From Catenovulum sp. 2E275 (GTDB lineage: Bacteria > Pseudomonadota > Gammaproteobacteria > Enterobacterales > Alteromonadaceae), in contig NZ_JAOPFU010000008.1 of NCBI RefSeq assembly GCF_025515275.1, forward strand, positions 1-64,000: 64,000 bases of DNA, read 5' to 3'. Below the pieces are notes generated by a model. The model was not told the DNA's origin and did no database searches. It saw nothing but the letters and a program-made list of their open reading frames with translations. A program made the translations under genes and the position numbers. Positions 6,606 through 15,644 of this stretch are shown here, one piece after another. Within the stretch, counting starts at the first letter, position 1. The number at the start of each line of letters is the position of its first letter.

Positions 6606-9425
6606 ATGAAAATGATAAAAACTAAAATGTCTTTGGCCATCATGTGTGCTTTGGCAAGTGCTCAAACTGGCTATGTATTTGCGCAAGAGGTTGAATCAAA
6701 CAATCAAAATGCTTCAACTGAAACCATTCAAGTTAAAGGTATTCGCCAAAGTTTGGCTAAATCGATATCAATAAAACGCGAAAAAACGGGTTTAGTTGAT
6801 GCTGTTGTTGCTGAAGATATAGGGAAATTTCCAGATGCTAACGTTGCTGAATCATTACAAAGAATTCCGGGCGTATATTTAGAACGTGAAGGTGCCAGTA
6901 ATGAAGGCAATCGTATTACAATTAGAGGCTTGGACTCATCATACGCCGTAACTACCATCAATGGCGCGCCAGTGCATACCACTTCAGGTGTTAATGTTGG
7001 GACTTCTACTCGTGATTTTAACTACGATGTATTTCCGTCTGAACTGTTTGGACAAGTAACCGTTTATAAAAGCTCATTAGCCGAGCTTACCGAAGGCGGT
7101 ATAGGCGGTACAGTTAACCTACAAACGCCTCGTCCTTTTGATGGAACCGGTGAGGAATTTAGCCGGTATACTATTAATGCAAGTTACAATGATGCATCTG
7201 AAGTAGTTAACCCTAAAGGGTCATTTATGTATGGAAATACTTGGGGGAATTTTGGTGCTTTAGTTGGATTAGCTTACGCTAAAGCGACAAATATTCGTTC
7301 AGGATATGAAACTACTGGTCAATATAATACGAATGCGTTAGGCAGAGAAAGGGCGGGCACTTTCCGGTTTGAGATTGACTATGATGACCCACGGGCAGAT
7401 TTAGGAAATTTAACTCAAGAAGAAGTTGATAATGCGTTTCTGCCACGCTTCCATCGAGTTTATGCTTCTGAAAATAACAGAGAGCGTTTGTCGACTGTAC
7501 TTTCATTACAGTATAAAACAGATAATTTAGATATTAGTTTAGATAGTTTGATGGCTAAGTTAAAAGACAGACGGGATGAGTATACTTTTGGTATTGCAAT
7601 TCGAAACTCTGGACAAAATGGCGTGCCAGGTATAGTACCTATGGATGTATGGATTGATGAAAATAATAATTTATATGGTCAATTCGGTAATACGACTTAT
7701 TTTTCAACAGGTTACTTATACGATAGTGAGAGTGATTTTGCCAATTATAATTTAAGAGCAAATTATTATATTAATGATGATCTTTCGTTAAGAGGTCAAC
7801 TTACTTCCTCTAAAAGTGAAGCTATGATTGATCATGACTTACTGATTAACCAAGCTGATGGTGTTACTTCTGTCATTGATGCCAGCAAGAGTACAGTTTA
7901 TCCGACTCTCACTTATGATCGAGATTTCACTGATACTTCAAGCTGGAATTTACCCACCGATCTGACCTTTAATCAATTTAAAGAAGAAGACAAAGATGAA
8001 ATGGCGTTATTAGAGCTTAAGTGGTTGTATGAGCTTGATGGATGGTACGGCAATATTAAATCTGGTGTTAGTCAAAATATATCAACCAAAACCAGCACAG
8101 GAAAAAATGCAACAACAATTGGTAAAGCTCAGATTATTGCTAATGGAAAAAGCTTTAACGAGATGAGCAATGAAGAACGCTTATCTTTTATGGATAATGA
8201 TATGCCGATTGATCCCTATGCTAAAGATGCTGGTTCAGACTTTCCAAAATCTTGGTCTACTTATTCCAGAGACACCATTTTAAATGTGTTCAAACCAAAG
8301 CAAGCCTATAAAAATGCTGATATTAATTATAGTTCATCGTTTGTTGCTGAAGAGAAGGTCACCTCTTTATTTTTACAAACCGATATACAAGGTGAAATAT
8401 ATCAACGTGAGCTAAAACTCAATGTGGGCGCTAGATACTCTAAAACTGAAGTAATGGCGGATAATTATACGCTTGATAATGGTGAATACGTGCCAAATAC
8501 CAATTATGGTGAATATTCTACTTTCCTCCCTTCACTTAATGCCTCTTACGATTTATCGGAAGATTTAGTGGTCAGAGCATCAATCGGTAAAACGATTACC
8601 CGTGTTGGTTTGAATTTAATTGCTGCAAACTTAGTGATTCCTGATCCGTTCAAAAATGTAGCTACATCAGGCAACCCAGATTTAACGCCGGAAGCGTCTT
8701 TATCAAAAGATATTTCTTTAGAATGGTACTTTGATGATGGTGGTTTATTAAGCATAGGTGCATTTTGGAAGAATATTAAAGATCAGGCCGTGGCGACTAG
8801 TGAAATAGTCAGCTTTGAATCGCTCAAGTTACCGGATACCTCGCTAGGGGCTATTTTTGTTGATCCTGATACAGGTGAAATTCCGCCGGATTTAGATATT
8901 ACACTAAACAGCTACGTAAATGGCGCAGAGCAGGACTTAAAAGGATTTGAAATTGCTTATCAGCAAAACTTTACCTTTTTACCTGAACCTTTTGACAAGA
9001 TAGGGGCGATGGCCAGTTATACCAATGTTGATACTAAATCAGCCAACTGGGTTGCAAATAGTGGCAAAGTATTCAATATTCCGACTATTCCAAAATACGG
9101 CTATACGCTAGCAGGATTTTATGAGGATGGGCCAATTGGCATGCGTATTTCTTATGCTTACAAGAGTGATAAATATGTTGATCCTCTTAACCGCGGCAAT
9201 GATTTAAATCGAGTACAAGCGGGTGTTGGCTACTTAGATGCCAGCTTCGGATATAAATTGACGGATTCATTGGAACTCAGATTAGAAGGCTCTAATTTAA
9301 ATAATGTACTTGAATATCAATATTACCCTAATCCAGAAGGTTTATATGGTGATGGTAAATCAAGAAAAAATTATGCCTATTACAGTGGCCGTACCATTAC
9401 TTTAGGTATTAGAGGTTCATTCTAA
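6606..9425 (+). CDS. TonB-dependent receptor (TonB-Xanth-Caul type)
   Basis: This 939-residue outer-membrane protein starts with a signal peptide ending near YVFAQ and a TonB-box-like segment (ETIQVKGIRQSL, about residues 40-51). The plug domain has the typical VVAEDIGKFPDANVAESLQR and GNRITIRGLDSS, followed by a long beta-barrel ending in an aromatic terminus (TLGIRGSF). Receptors of this subtype import oligosaccharides across the outer membrane in Alteromonadales and Xanthomonads. Its place after a PL9-like lyase suggests pectin or RG-I oligomers as ligand. The ribosome binding site before 6606 is weak; the ATG at 6612 (M3) is an equally plausible start. The family is certain, the ligand inferred. 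Confidence 0.93.
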   Translation: MKMIKTKMSLAIMCALASAQTGYVFAQEVESNNQNASTETIQVKGIRQSLAKSISIKREKTGLVDAVVAEDIGKFPDANVAESLQRIPGVYLEREGASNEGNRITIRGLDSSYAVTTINGAPVHTTSGVNVGTSTRDFNYDVFPSELFGQVTVYKSSLAELTEGGIGGTVNLQTPRPFDGTGEEFSRYTINASYNDASEVVNPKGSFMYGNTWGNFGALVGLAYAKATNIRSGYETTGQYNTNALGRERAGTFRFEIDYDDPRADLGNLTQEEVDNAFLPRFHRVYASENNRERLSTVLSLQYKTDNLDISLDSLMAKLKDRRDEYTFGIAIRNSGQNGVPGIVPMDVWIDENNNLYGQFGNTTYFSTGYLYDSESDFANYNLRANYYINDDLSLRGQLTSSKSEAMIDHDLLINQADGVTSVIDASKSTVYPTLTYDRDFTDTSSWNLPTDLTFNQFKEEDKDEMALLELKWLYELDGWYGNIKSGVSQNISTKTSTGKNATTIGKAQIIANGKSFNEMSNEERLSFMDNDMPIDPYAKDAGSDFPKSWSTYSRDTILNVFKPKQAYKNADINYSSSFVAEEKVTSLFLQTDIQGEIYQRELKLNVGARYSKTEVMADNYTLDNGEYVPNTNYGEYSTFLPSLNASYDLSEDLVVRASIGKTITRVGLNLIAANLVIPDPFKNVATSGNPDLTPEASLSKDISLEWYFDDGGLLSIGAFWKNIKDQAVATSEIVSFESLKLPDTSLGAIFVDPDTGEIPPDLDITLNSYVNGAEQDLKGFEIAYQQNFTFLPEPFDKIGAMASYTNVDTKSANWVANSGKVFNIPTIPKYGYTLAGFYEDGPIGMRISYAYKSDKYVDPLNRGNDLNRVQAGVGYLDASFGYKLTDSLELRLEGSNLNNVLEYQYYPNPEGLYGDGKSRKNYAYYSGRTITLGIRGSF

Positions 9426-9560
9426 TAAAAAGACGACGATGGTCAAAAAAATACATTAAGAACATAGAAGAATTTAACTTAATGGATAAGAGGTTGTCAT
9501 TAATCAAGCAAGAACTGACCAATAGGTTTAATAAATTATATGTTTTTGATGGAAAATGAT

Positions 9561-9573
9561 TGACAACGATTGT
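9561..9573 (+). promoter_or_regulatory. Candidate LacI operator in a gene-free gap
   Basis: TGACAACGATTGT contains the core shared with the sites at 1818, 4524 and 10997; ACAA/TTGT around CGA forms a small palindrome. It sits 135 bases after the receptor gene and 500 bases before the esterase. The gap 9426-10060 shows no credible ORF and otherwise holds the terminator at 9805 and the repeated 39-mer at 9848. Confidence 0.45.
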
Positions 9574-9804
9574 AAAAATATTAAAATTTAACTGTTGAAT
9601 AAACGTTTTTGTTTATTACGGAAATACATTGGGTAATGAGCTTTATGGTCTCCGAAAAACTGTAAACACAACCCCCTTTACCTGTTGTAATGTATTTTTA
9701 AAGTAGGTATATCAATTTTTATATAGCTTTCAAATCCTGCGTAAAGCTTAGGTGAAGTTGATTGGTTTTTTATAAATCAGCCCTGCTTGTGTAATAAACT
9801 TTTT

Positions 9805-9832
9805 GGCCCATATTTTGGGCCTTTTTTCTTTT
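9805..9832 (+). terminator. Intrinsic terminator
   Basis: GGCCCA (9805-9810) pairs perfectly with TGGGCC (9816-9821) over a 5-nt loop and is followed by six T and a further T-rich run. It lies 380 bases beyond the receptor stop, so it may end the receptor mRNA or a separate short transcript from the gap. Confidence 0.8.
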
Positions 9833-9847
9833 TAACTTGAACTGTTT

Positions 9848-9886
9848 ATAAGAAATGTTGAAGTAAATTCCTCAACAATTGGATTA
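9848..9886 (+). repeat. 39-nt intergenic element, copy 1
   Basis: This AT-rich stretch beginning ATAAGAAATGTTGAAG and ending ATTGGATTA matches 44582-44620 at 31 of 39 positions by eye. Copy 1 lies upstream of the esterase gene and copy 2 upstream of the PI-PLC-like gene, in the same orientation relative to the downstream gene. The function is unknown. Confidence 0.45.
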
Positions 9887-10060
9887 AAAATACAAACCTA
9901 GCTTATTTTACGTTCCAACGGGCATATTTTATTATGCGCAGTTCCGGTTTTTTTACCTCAATGCAAAAACGATGAGTGTTTAGGCATGAGCGTTCGAATC
10001 AACGGATATTTTCTTATTTTTCAACTGAGCAAAATACAATTATTTATAAGGTTTATGCAA

Positions 10061-10864
10061 ATGTGGATATATCGAAAATTCAACAAACTAACCGTATTAA
10101 TTAGCGGATTATTTATTTTAGTGAGTTTAACCAGTTGCGCTAATTTACCCACTTCACAACCTCAAAATCACCCCAGTATTTATTTGTTAATGGGGCAGTC
10201 TAACATGGCTGGGCGCGATACTCGAACACTAGATCAACAAGTGGATAATCCAAAAGTATTAACACTTAACGAAGATAATGAATGGCGTGTAGCCAGAGAT
10301 CCGATTCACAAAAAAACAGGTCGTACAGAGCCAGGTATTGGGCCGGGCATTAGTTTTGCCAATGCGTTAATCAATGCTGGATGTGAAAATAAAATCGGTC
10401 TGGTGCCAACCGCTGTAGGCGGAACACCAATCCGACGCTGGGTTAAAGGAGGCGATTTATATGAACAGGCTTTACAAAAAGCCAAAATCGCTAGTCAGTA
10501 CGGCACAATTAAAGGGATGATTTGGCTACAAGGTGAATCCGACAGTGATAAGAGTGCAAAATCAAGTATTTATGCTCAGCAGCTTAAAGCCATGATTAAT
10601 AGTTTAAGAGCAGATCTAAATCAGCCTGATTTGGCGGTTGTGGTGGGTGAGATTGGTTATTTTATCGATCAACAAGATTATCCTTATGCCGTGGATGTTC
10701 GCGCCGCAATTAAACAAGTTGCAGATGAATCGACTAAAGTGGGTTTTGCCAGCTCCAAAGGATTAACTGACAAAGGCGATCAATTACATTTTGACGCACA
10801 ATCAGCACAGGAAATGGGTAAGCGTTTTGCTGCATCTATGTGTGAAACTCAGAACGCAATATAA
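10061..10864 (+). CDS. SASA-type carbohydrate esterase lipoprotein
   Basis: The product is a 267-residue esterase of the SASA/CE6-like group, which removes O-acetyl groups from glycans. The catalytic motifs are clear: GQSNMAG with the Ser nucleophile near residue 47, WLQGESD in the middle, and DQLHFDAQ with the Asp-His pair near the C-terminus. The start at 10061 gives a lipoprotein signal (LFILVSLTSC, lipidated Cys26) with ATAAGG (10046-10051) at good spacing. The frame is open further up to an ATG at 9986, but those 25 residues would bury the signal peptide. It lies between the receptor and the alpha-galactosidase and probably de-acetylates the same pectic glycan in the periplasm. The substrate is inferred. 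Confidence 0.82.
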   Translation: MWIYRKFNKLTVLISGLFILVSLTSCANLPTSQPQNHPSIYLLMGQSNMAGRDTRTLDQQVDNPKVLTLNEDNEWRVARDPIHKKTGRTEPGIGPGISFANALINAGCENKIGLVPTAVGGTPIRRWVKGGDLYEQALQKAKIASQYGTIKGMIWLQGESDSDKSAKSSIYAQQLKAMINSLRADLNQPDLAVVVGEIGYFIDQQDYPYAVDVRAAIKQVADESTKVGFASSKGLTDKGDQLHFDAQSAQEMGKRFAASMCETQNAI

Positions 10865-10996
10865 CAATAACTTGAATTATTATAAATTCTTTCATAGGTC
10901 TGTAATACAATACTGGGTAGGGATGGTTCAAGTTAAATAAGATAGATATTGTTATATCAGAATCCTCATATATCAATTGAAAGTATTAGATTTAAT

Positions 10997-11010
10997 GATA
11001 ACGATGTCTT
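10997..11010 (+). promoter_or_regulatory. Candidate LacI operator upstream of the GH27 gene
   Basis: TGATAACGATGTCT is the most symmetric of the four TGA(C/T)AACGAT sites (ideal TGACATCGATGTCA). It is about 240 bases before the GH27 start. The rest of the 10865-11248 gap is AT-rich, with no ORF or hairpin that I could support. Confidence 0.5.
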
Positions 11011-11248
11011 TTTAAATGCGTTTCATCAAGTTGCATCTTCATATTGAAGCTAAAAATACTTGCAGCAAGTTTTAGAATATAATTAGAGCTTTGATAGGTT
11101 GAAACTAAAAAATTATATTCAATAAGAGTAAGCAAAAATATATTACTTTATTGAACCGCTTTAAATAAAGATAAGATCTAGGTCGATTGCCAGCTTAGAA
11201 AAGCACATTTTAATTTATCTATATCAATATACAAGTAAGGGAATCAGA

Positions 11249-13066
11249 ATGAAAAATAATAAAAATATAAGTTACTTGGCTATTTTATGTGTACTGTCGA
11301 TTCTAGGTTGCCAACAAATATCGCCGCCAGCAAATAGCTTACCTCAATCAGTTGAGATTCATCATAAATCTATAAATCAAACGCCACCTATGGGTTGGAA
11401 TCCGTGGAATGCATTTCGTACCGAAGTTAATGAAGCAAAAATTTTAGCTATTGCCGACGTTATGAAGAAAGAAGGACTGCAAGCGGCTGGTTATCAATAT
11501 ATCAATATGGATGATGGCTGGTGGCTTAAACGGGACAGCAATGGTCAGCATATTATTCGTACCAGTATGTTCCCAAGTGCTCAAATGCCGGATGGTTCAA
11601 CCAGTTTTCTCCCTTACACCAATACATTGCATGAGATGGGATACAAAGCAGGTATATATACAGATATAGGTCGTAATGTTTGCTCACAGGCGTGGGACTC
11701 AAAAAGTCCTAATTTACCGGTCGGTAATATTCAAGAACGCGAAGTGGGTTTAATGGGGCATGTAGAAGCAGACCTAAATCGATTTTTTAATGAGTGGAAA
11801 TTTGATTATATTAAAGTAGATGCATGTGGGCTTGCTGATTATAGCGAGGATAAAAAACATGTTAAATCTGGTCAATATGCCGCCTACCCACCGTTAATTA
11901 TTCGAGGTCAAGCGCAACAATCCAATATAGTTAAAATTGAATCTTTATATGCAGATTTAGATAAAGCTTTAGATAATCTCAACTTAAATCAGCAATTTGT
12001 TTCTATTTGTGCTTGGGGAGAAGGTCGGGTATCTGATTGGGCTTATCAATACGGACAAAGTTGGCGAACTAGCGCAGATATTCGATCTAATTGGGCGTCT
12101 ATGTGGCATAACTTTGATAGTGCCTCTGGGCGTGCTTTATTTTCAAGTCCGGGTCAGTGGAATGATCCTGATATGCTTGAAATTGGCAATAAAGATTTTG
12201 ATGCTGATCATTTAATTGCAGCTCAAACTCATTTTTCTTTATGGGCGATGTTAAATGCCCCCTTGATCTTAAGTTCAGATTTGACAAAGTGGACACCTGA
12301 ATTAATCGAGCTAGTTAAAAACCCAAAAGTAATTGCCCTAAATCAGGATAAAGCAGGGCATCAAGCCGTTATCTTTCAACAGTCTGAAGATTCAATTATT
12401 TTAGTTAAAACATTGGCAAATAAACAAAAAGCAATTTTGTTTGCCAACCGCTCGGATAAACATATATCACTTAGTTTAAATTTGGCTGATTTAAATTTTA
12501 AAGCAAATTCTCAAGCTAATTTAACTAACCTTTGGTCAGGGAAAAGCGACAGGGTTGACGTAACTAACTTTAAACAAGCGCTTGCGCCAAAAGCATCCGC
12601 TTTATATGTAATTGATGCTGAGCCTCAAGTATTAAACCGAACTTATTTAGCAGACATTCCGGGAGCAATTGAGGTTCGCTCTAAAGATTATTTAAACCCT
12701 TATTTGGATTTAAATAATCAATATATCCCAGCTAGAGTTAATCAAACATTAACGGGCGAGGTTTTAACTAAACAAGGCAAAAAATTATTAAATACTTTAG
12801 TCACATCTAATAAAACAGAATTAGTGTTAGACCTAAACTCAAAGTATAAAATATTTTCAACTCAGTTAAGCGAGCTAACTTCACTCAATCCAAGTTACCA
12901 AGTTAAAATTTGGGCTGATGACAAATTGGTATATCGCCAAGCACATAAAACTGACAGCGAAATTAAGTTAGATATACAAGGAAAAAACAAGCTGAGATTA
13001 GTCGTCGAAAGTGACGAAAATGATTTAGCACAATGGCTATGGCAACATGCTTATCTGGATAAGTGA
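11249..13066 (+). CDS. GH27 alpha-galactosidase lipoprotein with C-terminal NPCBM-like domain
   Basis: This 605-residue protein has a lipoprotein signal (lipobox LSILGC, Cys21). The GH27 (beta/alpha)8 barrel begins TPPMGWNPWNAF (about residue 45) and shows YQYINMDDGWW; the predicted nucleophile is Asp191 in FDYIKVDACG and the predicted acid/base Asp277 in TSADIRSNW. A C-terminal beta-sandwich resembling an NPCBM module spans about 465-605 (YQVKIWADDKLVYR, KNKLRLVVES). GH27 enzymes release terminal alpha-galactose, or in some members beta-L-arabinopyranose, with retention. It is probably anchored in the periplasm and forms an operon with the oxidoreductase 7 bases downstream. Confidence 0.9.
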   Translation: MKNNKNISYLAILCVLSILGCQQISPPANSLPQSVEIHHKSINQTPPMGWNPWNAFRTEVNEAKILAIADVMKKEGLQAAGYQYINMDDGWWLKRDSNGQHIIRTSMFPSAQMPDGSTSFLPYTNTLHEMGYKAGIYTDIGRNVCSQAWDSKSPNLPVGNIQEREVGLMGHVEADLNRFFNEWKFDYIKVDACGLADYSEDKKHVKSGQYAAYPPLIIRGQAQQSNIVKIESLYADLDKALDNLNLNQQFVSICAWGEGRVSDWAYQYGQSWRTSADIRSNWASMWHNFDSASGRALFSSPGQWNDPDMLEIGNKDFDADHLIAAQTHFSLWAMLNAPLILSSDLTKWTPELIELVKNPKVIALNQDKAGHQAVIFQQSEDSIILVKTLANKQKAILFANRSDKHISLSLNLADLNFKANSQANLTNLWSGKSDRVDVTNFKQALAPKASALYVIDAEPQVLNRTYLADIPGAIEVRSKDYLNPYLDLNNQYIPARVNQTLTGEVLTKQGKKLLNTLVTSNKTELVLDLNSKYKIFSTQLSELTSLNPSYQVKIWADDKLVYRQAHKTDSEIKLDIQGKNKLRLVVESDENDLAQWLWQHAYLDK

Positions 13067-13073
13067 GAATAAT

Positions 13074-14048
13074 ATGAGAAAAAATATACGCTGGGGCATT
13101 ATTGGCTGTGGTAATGTTACCGAGGTTAAAAGTGGCCCTGCTTATCAAAAAGTGGCAGAGTTTGAGCTTAAAGCTGTGATGCGAAGAAACGCCGAACTTG
13201 CGAAAGATTATGCTCAGCGCCATCACGTTGAATTGTATTTTGACAATGCCGATGAATTAATTCATCACCCTGATATTGATGCAGTTTATATTGCTACGCC
13301 GCCCGATTCTCATAAAGAATATGCTTTAAAAGTGGCGGCTGCCGGTAAAATAGCCTGTATTGAAAAGCCACTTGCGCCAAGTTATGCAGATAGTTTGGCG
13401 ATAGTAACCGCATTTGAACAGGCAAAACTGCCGTTGTTTGTTGCTTATTATCGTCGGTCTTTACCTCGTTTTTTAAAAGTAAAAGCTTTGCTAGAACAAA
13501 ATGTAATTGGTGAAATTAGAACCATTCATTGGACTCTACACAAACCTGCCAGCAACTTGGATTTATCTGGCCAATACAACTGGCGAACCGATAAACGGGT
13601 TGCTCCAGCCGGCTATTTTGATGATCTCGCCAGCCACGGGTTAGATTTATTCAGCGCGTTATTAGGTGAGTTTAAACAGGTTAATGGCTTTGCAGTGAAT
13701 CAGCAGCAGCTTTATTCTGCATTCGATGCAGTCACGGCAAGCTGGGTTCATCAGTTGGGCGTAACCGGATCGGCAAGTTGGAACTTTGCTGCATTTAGTG
13801 CGGTTGATAAAGTAACTATTATGGGCGATAAAGGGGAAATTGAATTTTCTATTTTTACTGATTCGCCGGTTATTTGGCGAACCGAGTCAGGCACTGAGCA
13901 AGTGATGATAGAACATCCCGAAAATGTTCAGCTTGATCATGTTGAAAATATTAAAAATCAATTAATTAGCGGAAAACCGCATCCATCTAACGGCAAAACG
14001 GCTTTACATACCGCTTGGGTGATGGCGAAAATTTTAAATCAAATATAA
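13074..14048 (+). CDS. Gfo/Idh/MocA-family NAD(P)-dependent oxidoreductase
   Basis: The start at 13074 (MRKNIRWGIIGCG) follows the SD-like GTGAG and lies 7 bases after the GH27 stop, indicating cotranscription; the in-frame ATG at 13047 would overlap the GH27 gene. The 324-residue protein has an N-terminal Rossmann fold with GIIGCGNV, the family motif EKPLAPS near residue 98, and a C-terminal alpha/beta domain containing DDLASHGLDLFSALLG. Such cytoplasmic enzymes oxidise or reduce sugars, sugar acids or inositols using NAD(P). The linkage to an alpha-galactosidase suggests galactose or a related sugar, but the specific reaction cannot be assigned. Confidence 0.88.
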   Translation: MRKNIRWGIIGCGNVTEVKSGPAYQKVAEFELKAVMRRNAELAKDYAQRHHVELYFDNADELIHHPDIDAVYIATPPDSHKEYALKVAAAGKIACIEKPLAPSYADSLAIVTAFEQAKLPLFVAYYRRSLPRFLKVKALLEQNVIGEIRTIHWTLHKPASNLDLSGQYNWRTDKRVAPAGYFDDLASHGLDLFSALLGEFKQVNGFAVNQQQLYSAFDAVTASWVHQLGVTGSASWNFAAFSAVDKVTIMGDKGEIEFSIFTDSPVIWRTESGTEQVMIEHPENVQLDHVENIKNQLISGKPHPSNGKTALHTAWVMAKILNQI

Positions 14049-14072
14049 AACTTAAACTCTAAAAAGTGCTGG

Positions 14073-14098
14073 AAAAATCAGCTTTTGTTAAGCTGATT
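14073..14098 (-). terminator. Intrinsic terminator of the siderophore-interacting protein gene
   Basis: AATCAGCTT (14076-14084) and AAGCTGATT (14090-14098) form a perfect 9-bp stem with a 5-nt loop. On the minus strand it is followed by a T-run and lies directly after the stop at 14103, between two convergent genes. Confidence 0.75.
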
Positions 14099-14102
14099 AA
14101 CG

Positions 14103-14879
14103 CTATTGTTGTTCAGCTCTTTTTTCAATGGATAATTGATCTGAATTTAACCCTTGTTTCCAGTAAGCACTGGCCGCAATTTGTTGGCGTGGCAAATTTA
14201 AGTTTTCAGTTAAATAGCTTTTAATTTGGCGCACACAACTCGCTTCACATGCCATAAAAACTTGAGTGTCAGGTTTTAATTGTTCATGTTGTTGAATTGC
14301 CTGCAACAGCGTTTGATTATTAATGGTTTGCTCCTCGCTAACCAACCAGTGAACTTGCTGATTCGGGTTTTGTGCACAAAATCTGTCGGCTAAATAAGCC
14401 TGCTTATCTTGCTCTGTGGGAGCCATAATATAAACATCAACTTTGGCTGCTGAGTGGATTAAAGTTAAATACTGGCGAATCGCATTCACTGACGTAATAT
14501 CTCCAATTAAAATGTATTGGCTGGCATTAAAGGTTACTAATTTTTTGGGGCCCGGTCCGGCAATATAAGCGGTATCACCAACTTTAGCCTGCCTAACCCA
14601 GTTTGTTGCCGGTCCGTTATGGCGATTAATCACAGCATCAAATATTAGAGTTTGATTTACAGAGCTAAATTCTTTAATCGTATATGAACGTTTAATACTT
14701 TGCATAGTCGGTTGCTCATTTGGCTCGCAAATAAACAGCTTAAAATAATCACCAGCCGCGTCTTCGGGAAAACCAATTAATGCCTCACCGGATAGACTGA
14801 TACGCAGTAGATGATTAGACAAAACACTAATTTGGCTAATATGGGTTTGTCTTAATTGACCTTTTTTGGGTTGCTGCAT
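14103..14879 (-). CDS. Siderophore-interacting protein (ViuB-like FAD/NAD(P) reductase)
   Basis: This 258-residue cytoplasmic flavoprotein has the siderophore-interacting-protein fold. The N-terminal FAD-binding barrel includes KRSYTI, the RxY(T/S) flavin motif, at about residues 63-68. NGPATNWVRQAKVGD follows, then a C-terminal NAD(P)H-binding-like region (YILIGDITSVNAIRQYL). Family members such as ViuB and YqjH reduce ferric siderophores to release iron. The ribosome binding site AGGAG sits 7 bases before the ATG at 14879. The gene is divergent from a MarR regulator across a palindrome-rich promoter region, so the MarR protein probably controls it. There is no Fur-box-like sequence that I could recognise. 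Confidence 0.88.
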   Translation of the reverse strand: MQQPKKGQLRQTHISQISVLSNHLLRISLSGEALIGFPEDAAGDYFKLFICEPNEQPTMQSIKRSYTIKEFSSVNQTLIFDAVINRHNGPATNWVRQAKVGDTAYIAGPGPKKLVTFNASQYILIGDITSVNAIRQYLTLIHSAAKVDVYIMAPTEQDKQAYLADRFCAQNPNQQVHWLVSEEQTINNQTLLQAIQQHEQLKPDTQVFMACEASCVRQIKSYLTENLNLPRQQIAASAYWKQGLNSDQLSIEKRAEQQ

Positions 14880-14894
14880 GTTTACTCCTAGCTT

Positions 14895-14959
14895 AAATTC
14901 AATTTAGTTGATATTATCTACTAAATTGAATTTACATTTATTTGGTAGATAATGTCAAC
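14895..14959. promoter_or_regulatory. Double inverted-repeat operator region between sip and marR
   Basis: Two overlapping symmetries occupy the 86-base divergent gap. A perfect 14-bp inverted repeat pairs 14895-14908 with 14920-14933, 11 bases apart. The 15-mer GTTGATATTATCTAC (14907-14921) also recurs inverted at 14945-14959 with one mismatch. The second copy ends 6 bases before the marR start codon. This is the arrangement expected for MarR repression of both genes. Confidence 0.65.
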
Positions 14960-14965
14960 TAATTT

Positions 14966-15409
14966 ATGGCGCGTATGAAAAAAGAAACAGGCATACAAGA
15001 ATCTTTGATGGGGCTTATTCATCAATACAAAAAAAACATTCGGCATGCGGTAAATGCTCGGGAGCTAGGTTTAACCGGGATGCATGTTCGTGTGATTAAT
15101 ATATTAGCGAGATTGCCAAAAAGTGAAGCAACAGCCAATGAATTGGTAAAATTATTAGGCCGGGATAAAGCGCAAATTGCCCGTTTGCTCAAAGAGTTAA
15201 TTTTTAATGGTCTAGTAACTAAACAAGAAAACCCGTTAGATAAACGCAGTCAGTTATTAGTTTTAACGGAACAAGGTAAACAACTGACCCAGACCATAAA
15301 GCAGGCAGAGCAACAAATTTTGGCACAAATGCAAGCTGGCTTAACCCCTGAAGAGCTAAGTTTATTTAATCAAATTACCCTTAAAATGATGAATAATTTA
15401 AATCGCTAA
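14966..15409 (+). CDS. MarR-family transcriptional regulator
   Basis: This 147-residue protein has the MarR winged-helix layout: an N-terminal dimerisation helix, recognition segment TANELVKLLGRDKAQIARLLKELI (about 57-80), the wing NPLDKRSQLLVLTEQGKQL (about 89-107, with the conserved DKR), and a C-terminal dimerisation helix. It is divergent from the siderophore-interacting-protein gene. No Shine-Dalgarno sequence precedes the ATG at 14966, and the inverted repeat ends 6 bases upstream, so the message may be leaderless or start at the in-frame ATG at 14975. The ligand is unknown; an iron, redox or siderophore-related signal is an inference from the neighbour. Confidence 0.88.
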   Translation: MARMKKETGIQESLMGLIHQYKKNIRHAVNARELGLTGMHVRVINILARLPKSEATANELVKLLGRDKAQIARLLKELIFNGLVTKQENPLDKRSQLLVLTEQGKQLTQTIKQAEQQILAQMQAGLTPEELSLFNQITLKMMNNLNR

Positions 15410-15588
15410 CTTAGATTTCGATATGGCTATGAACTCTGTATATTTCATCTCACAATTCAGAGAATAAAAGTCAAAATTTATAAGTTAACTTATGCCCAAA
15501 ATGTGCTTTTTTCTAATTGAGCGAATTGGTTAATCAGTTTGTTCACCGTTACTTGCCTTGGTTATTTGGTGTACCCAAACAGCGTTAT

Positions 15589-15616
15589 AACCTCGGTGAG
15601 TGCATCGAGGTTTTTC
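15589..15616 (+). terminator. Hairpin terminator downstream of marR
   Basis: AACCTCG (15589-15595) pairs with CGAGGTT (15606-15612) and is followed by a T-run. It lies in the convergent gap between marR and hsdS (15410-15644), where nothing else was recognised. It works best for plus-strand transcription. Confidence 0.6.
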
Positions 15617-15644
15617 GCTGTTTAACTTTCCCTTTTTAGAGCCG

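Noticed and set aside
12099-12296. Small minus-strand frame inside the GH27 gene
   Set aside because: It is a shadow of the GH27 gene with no ribosome binding site or recognisable protein.
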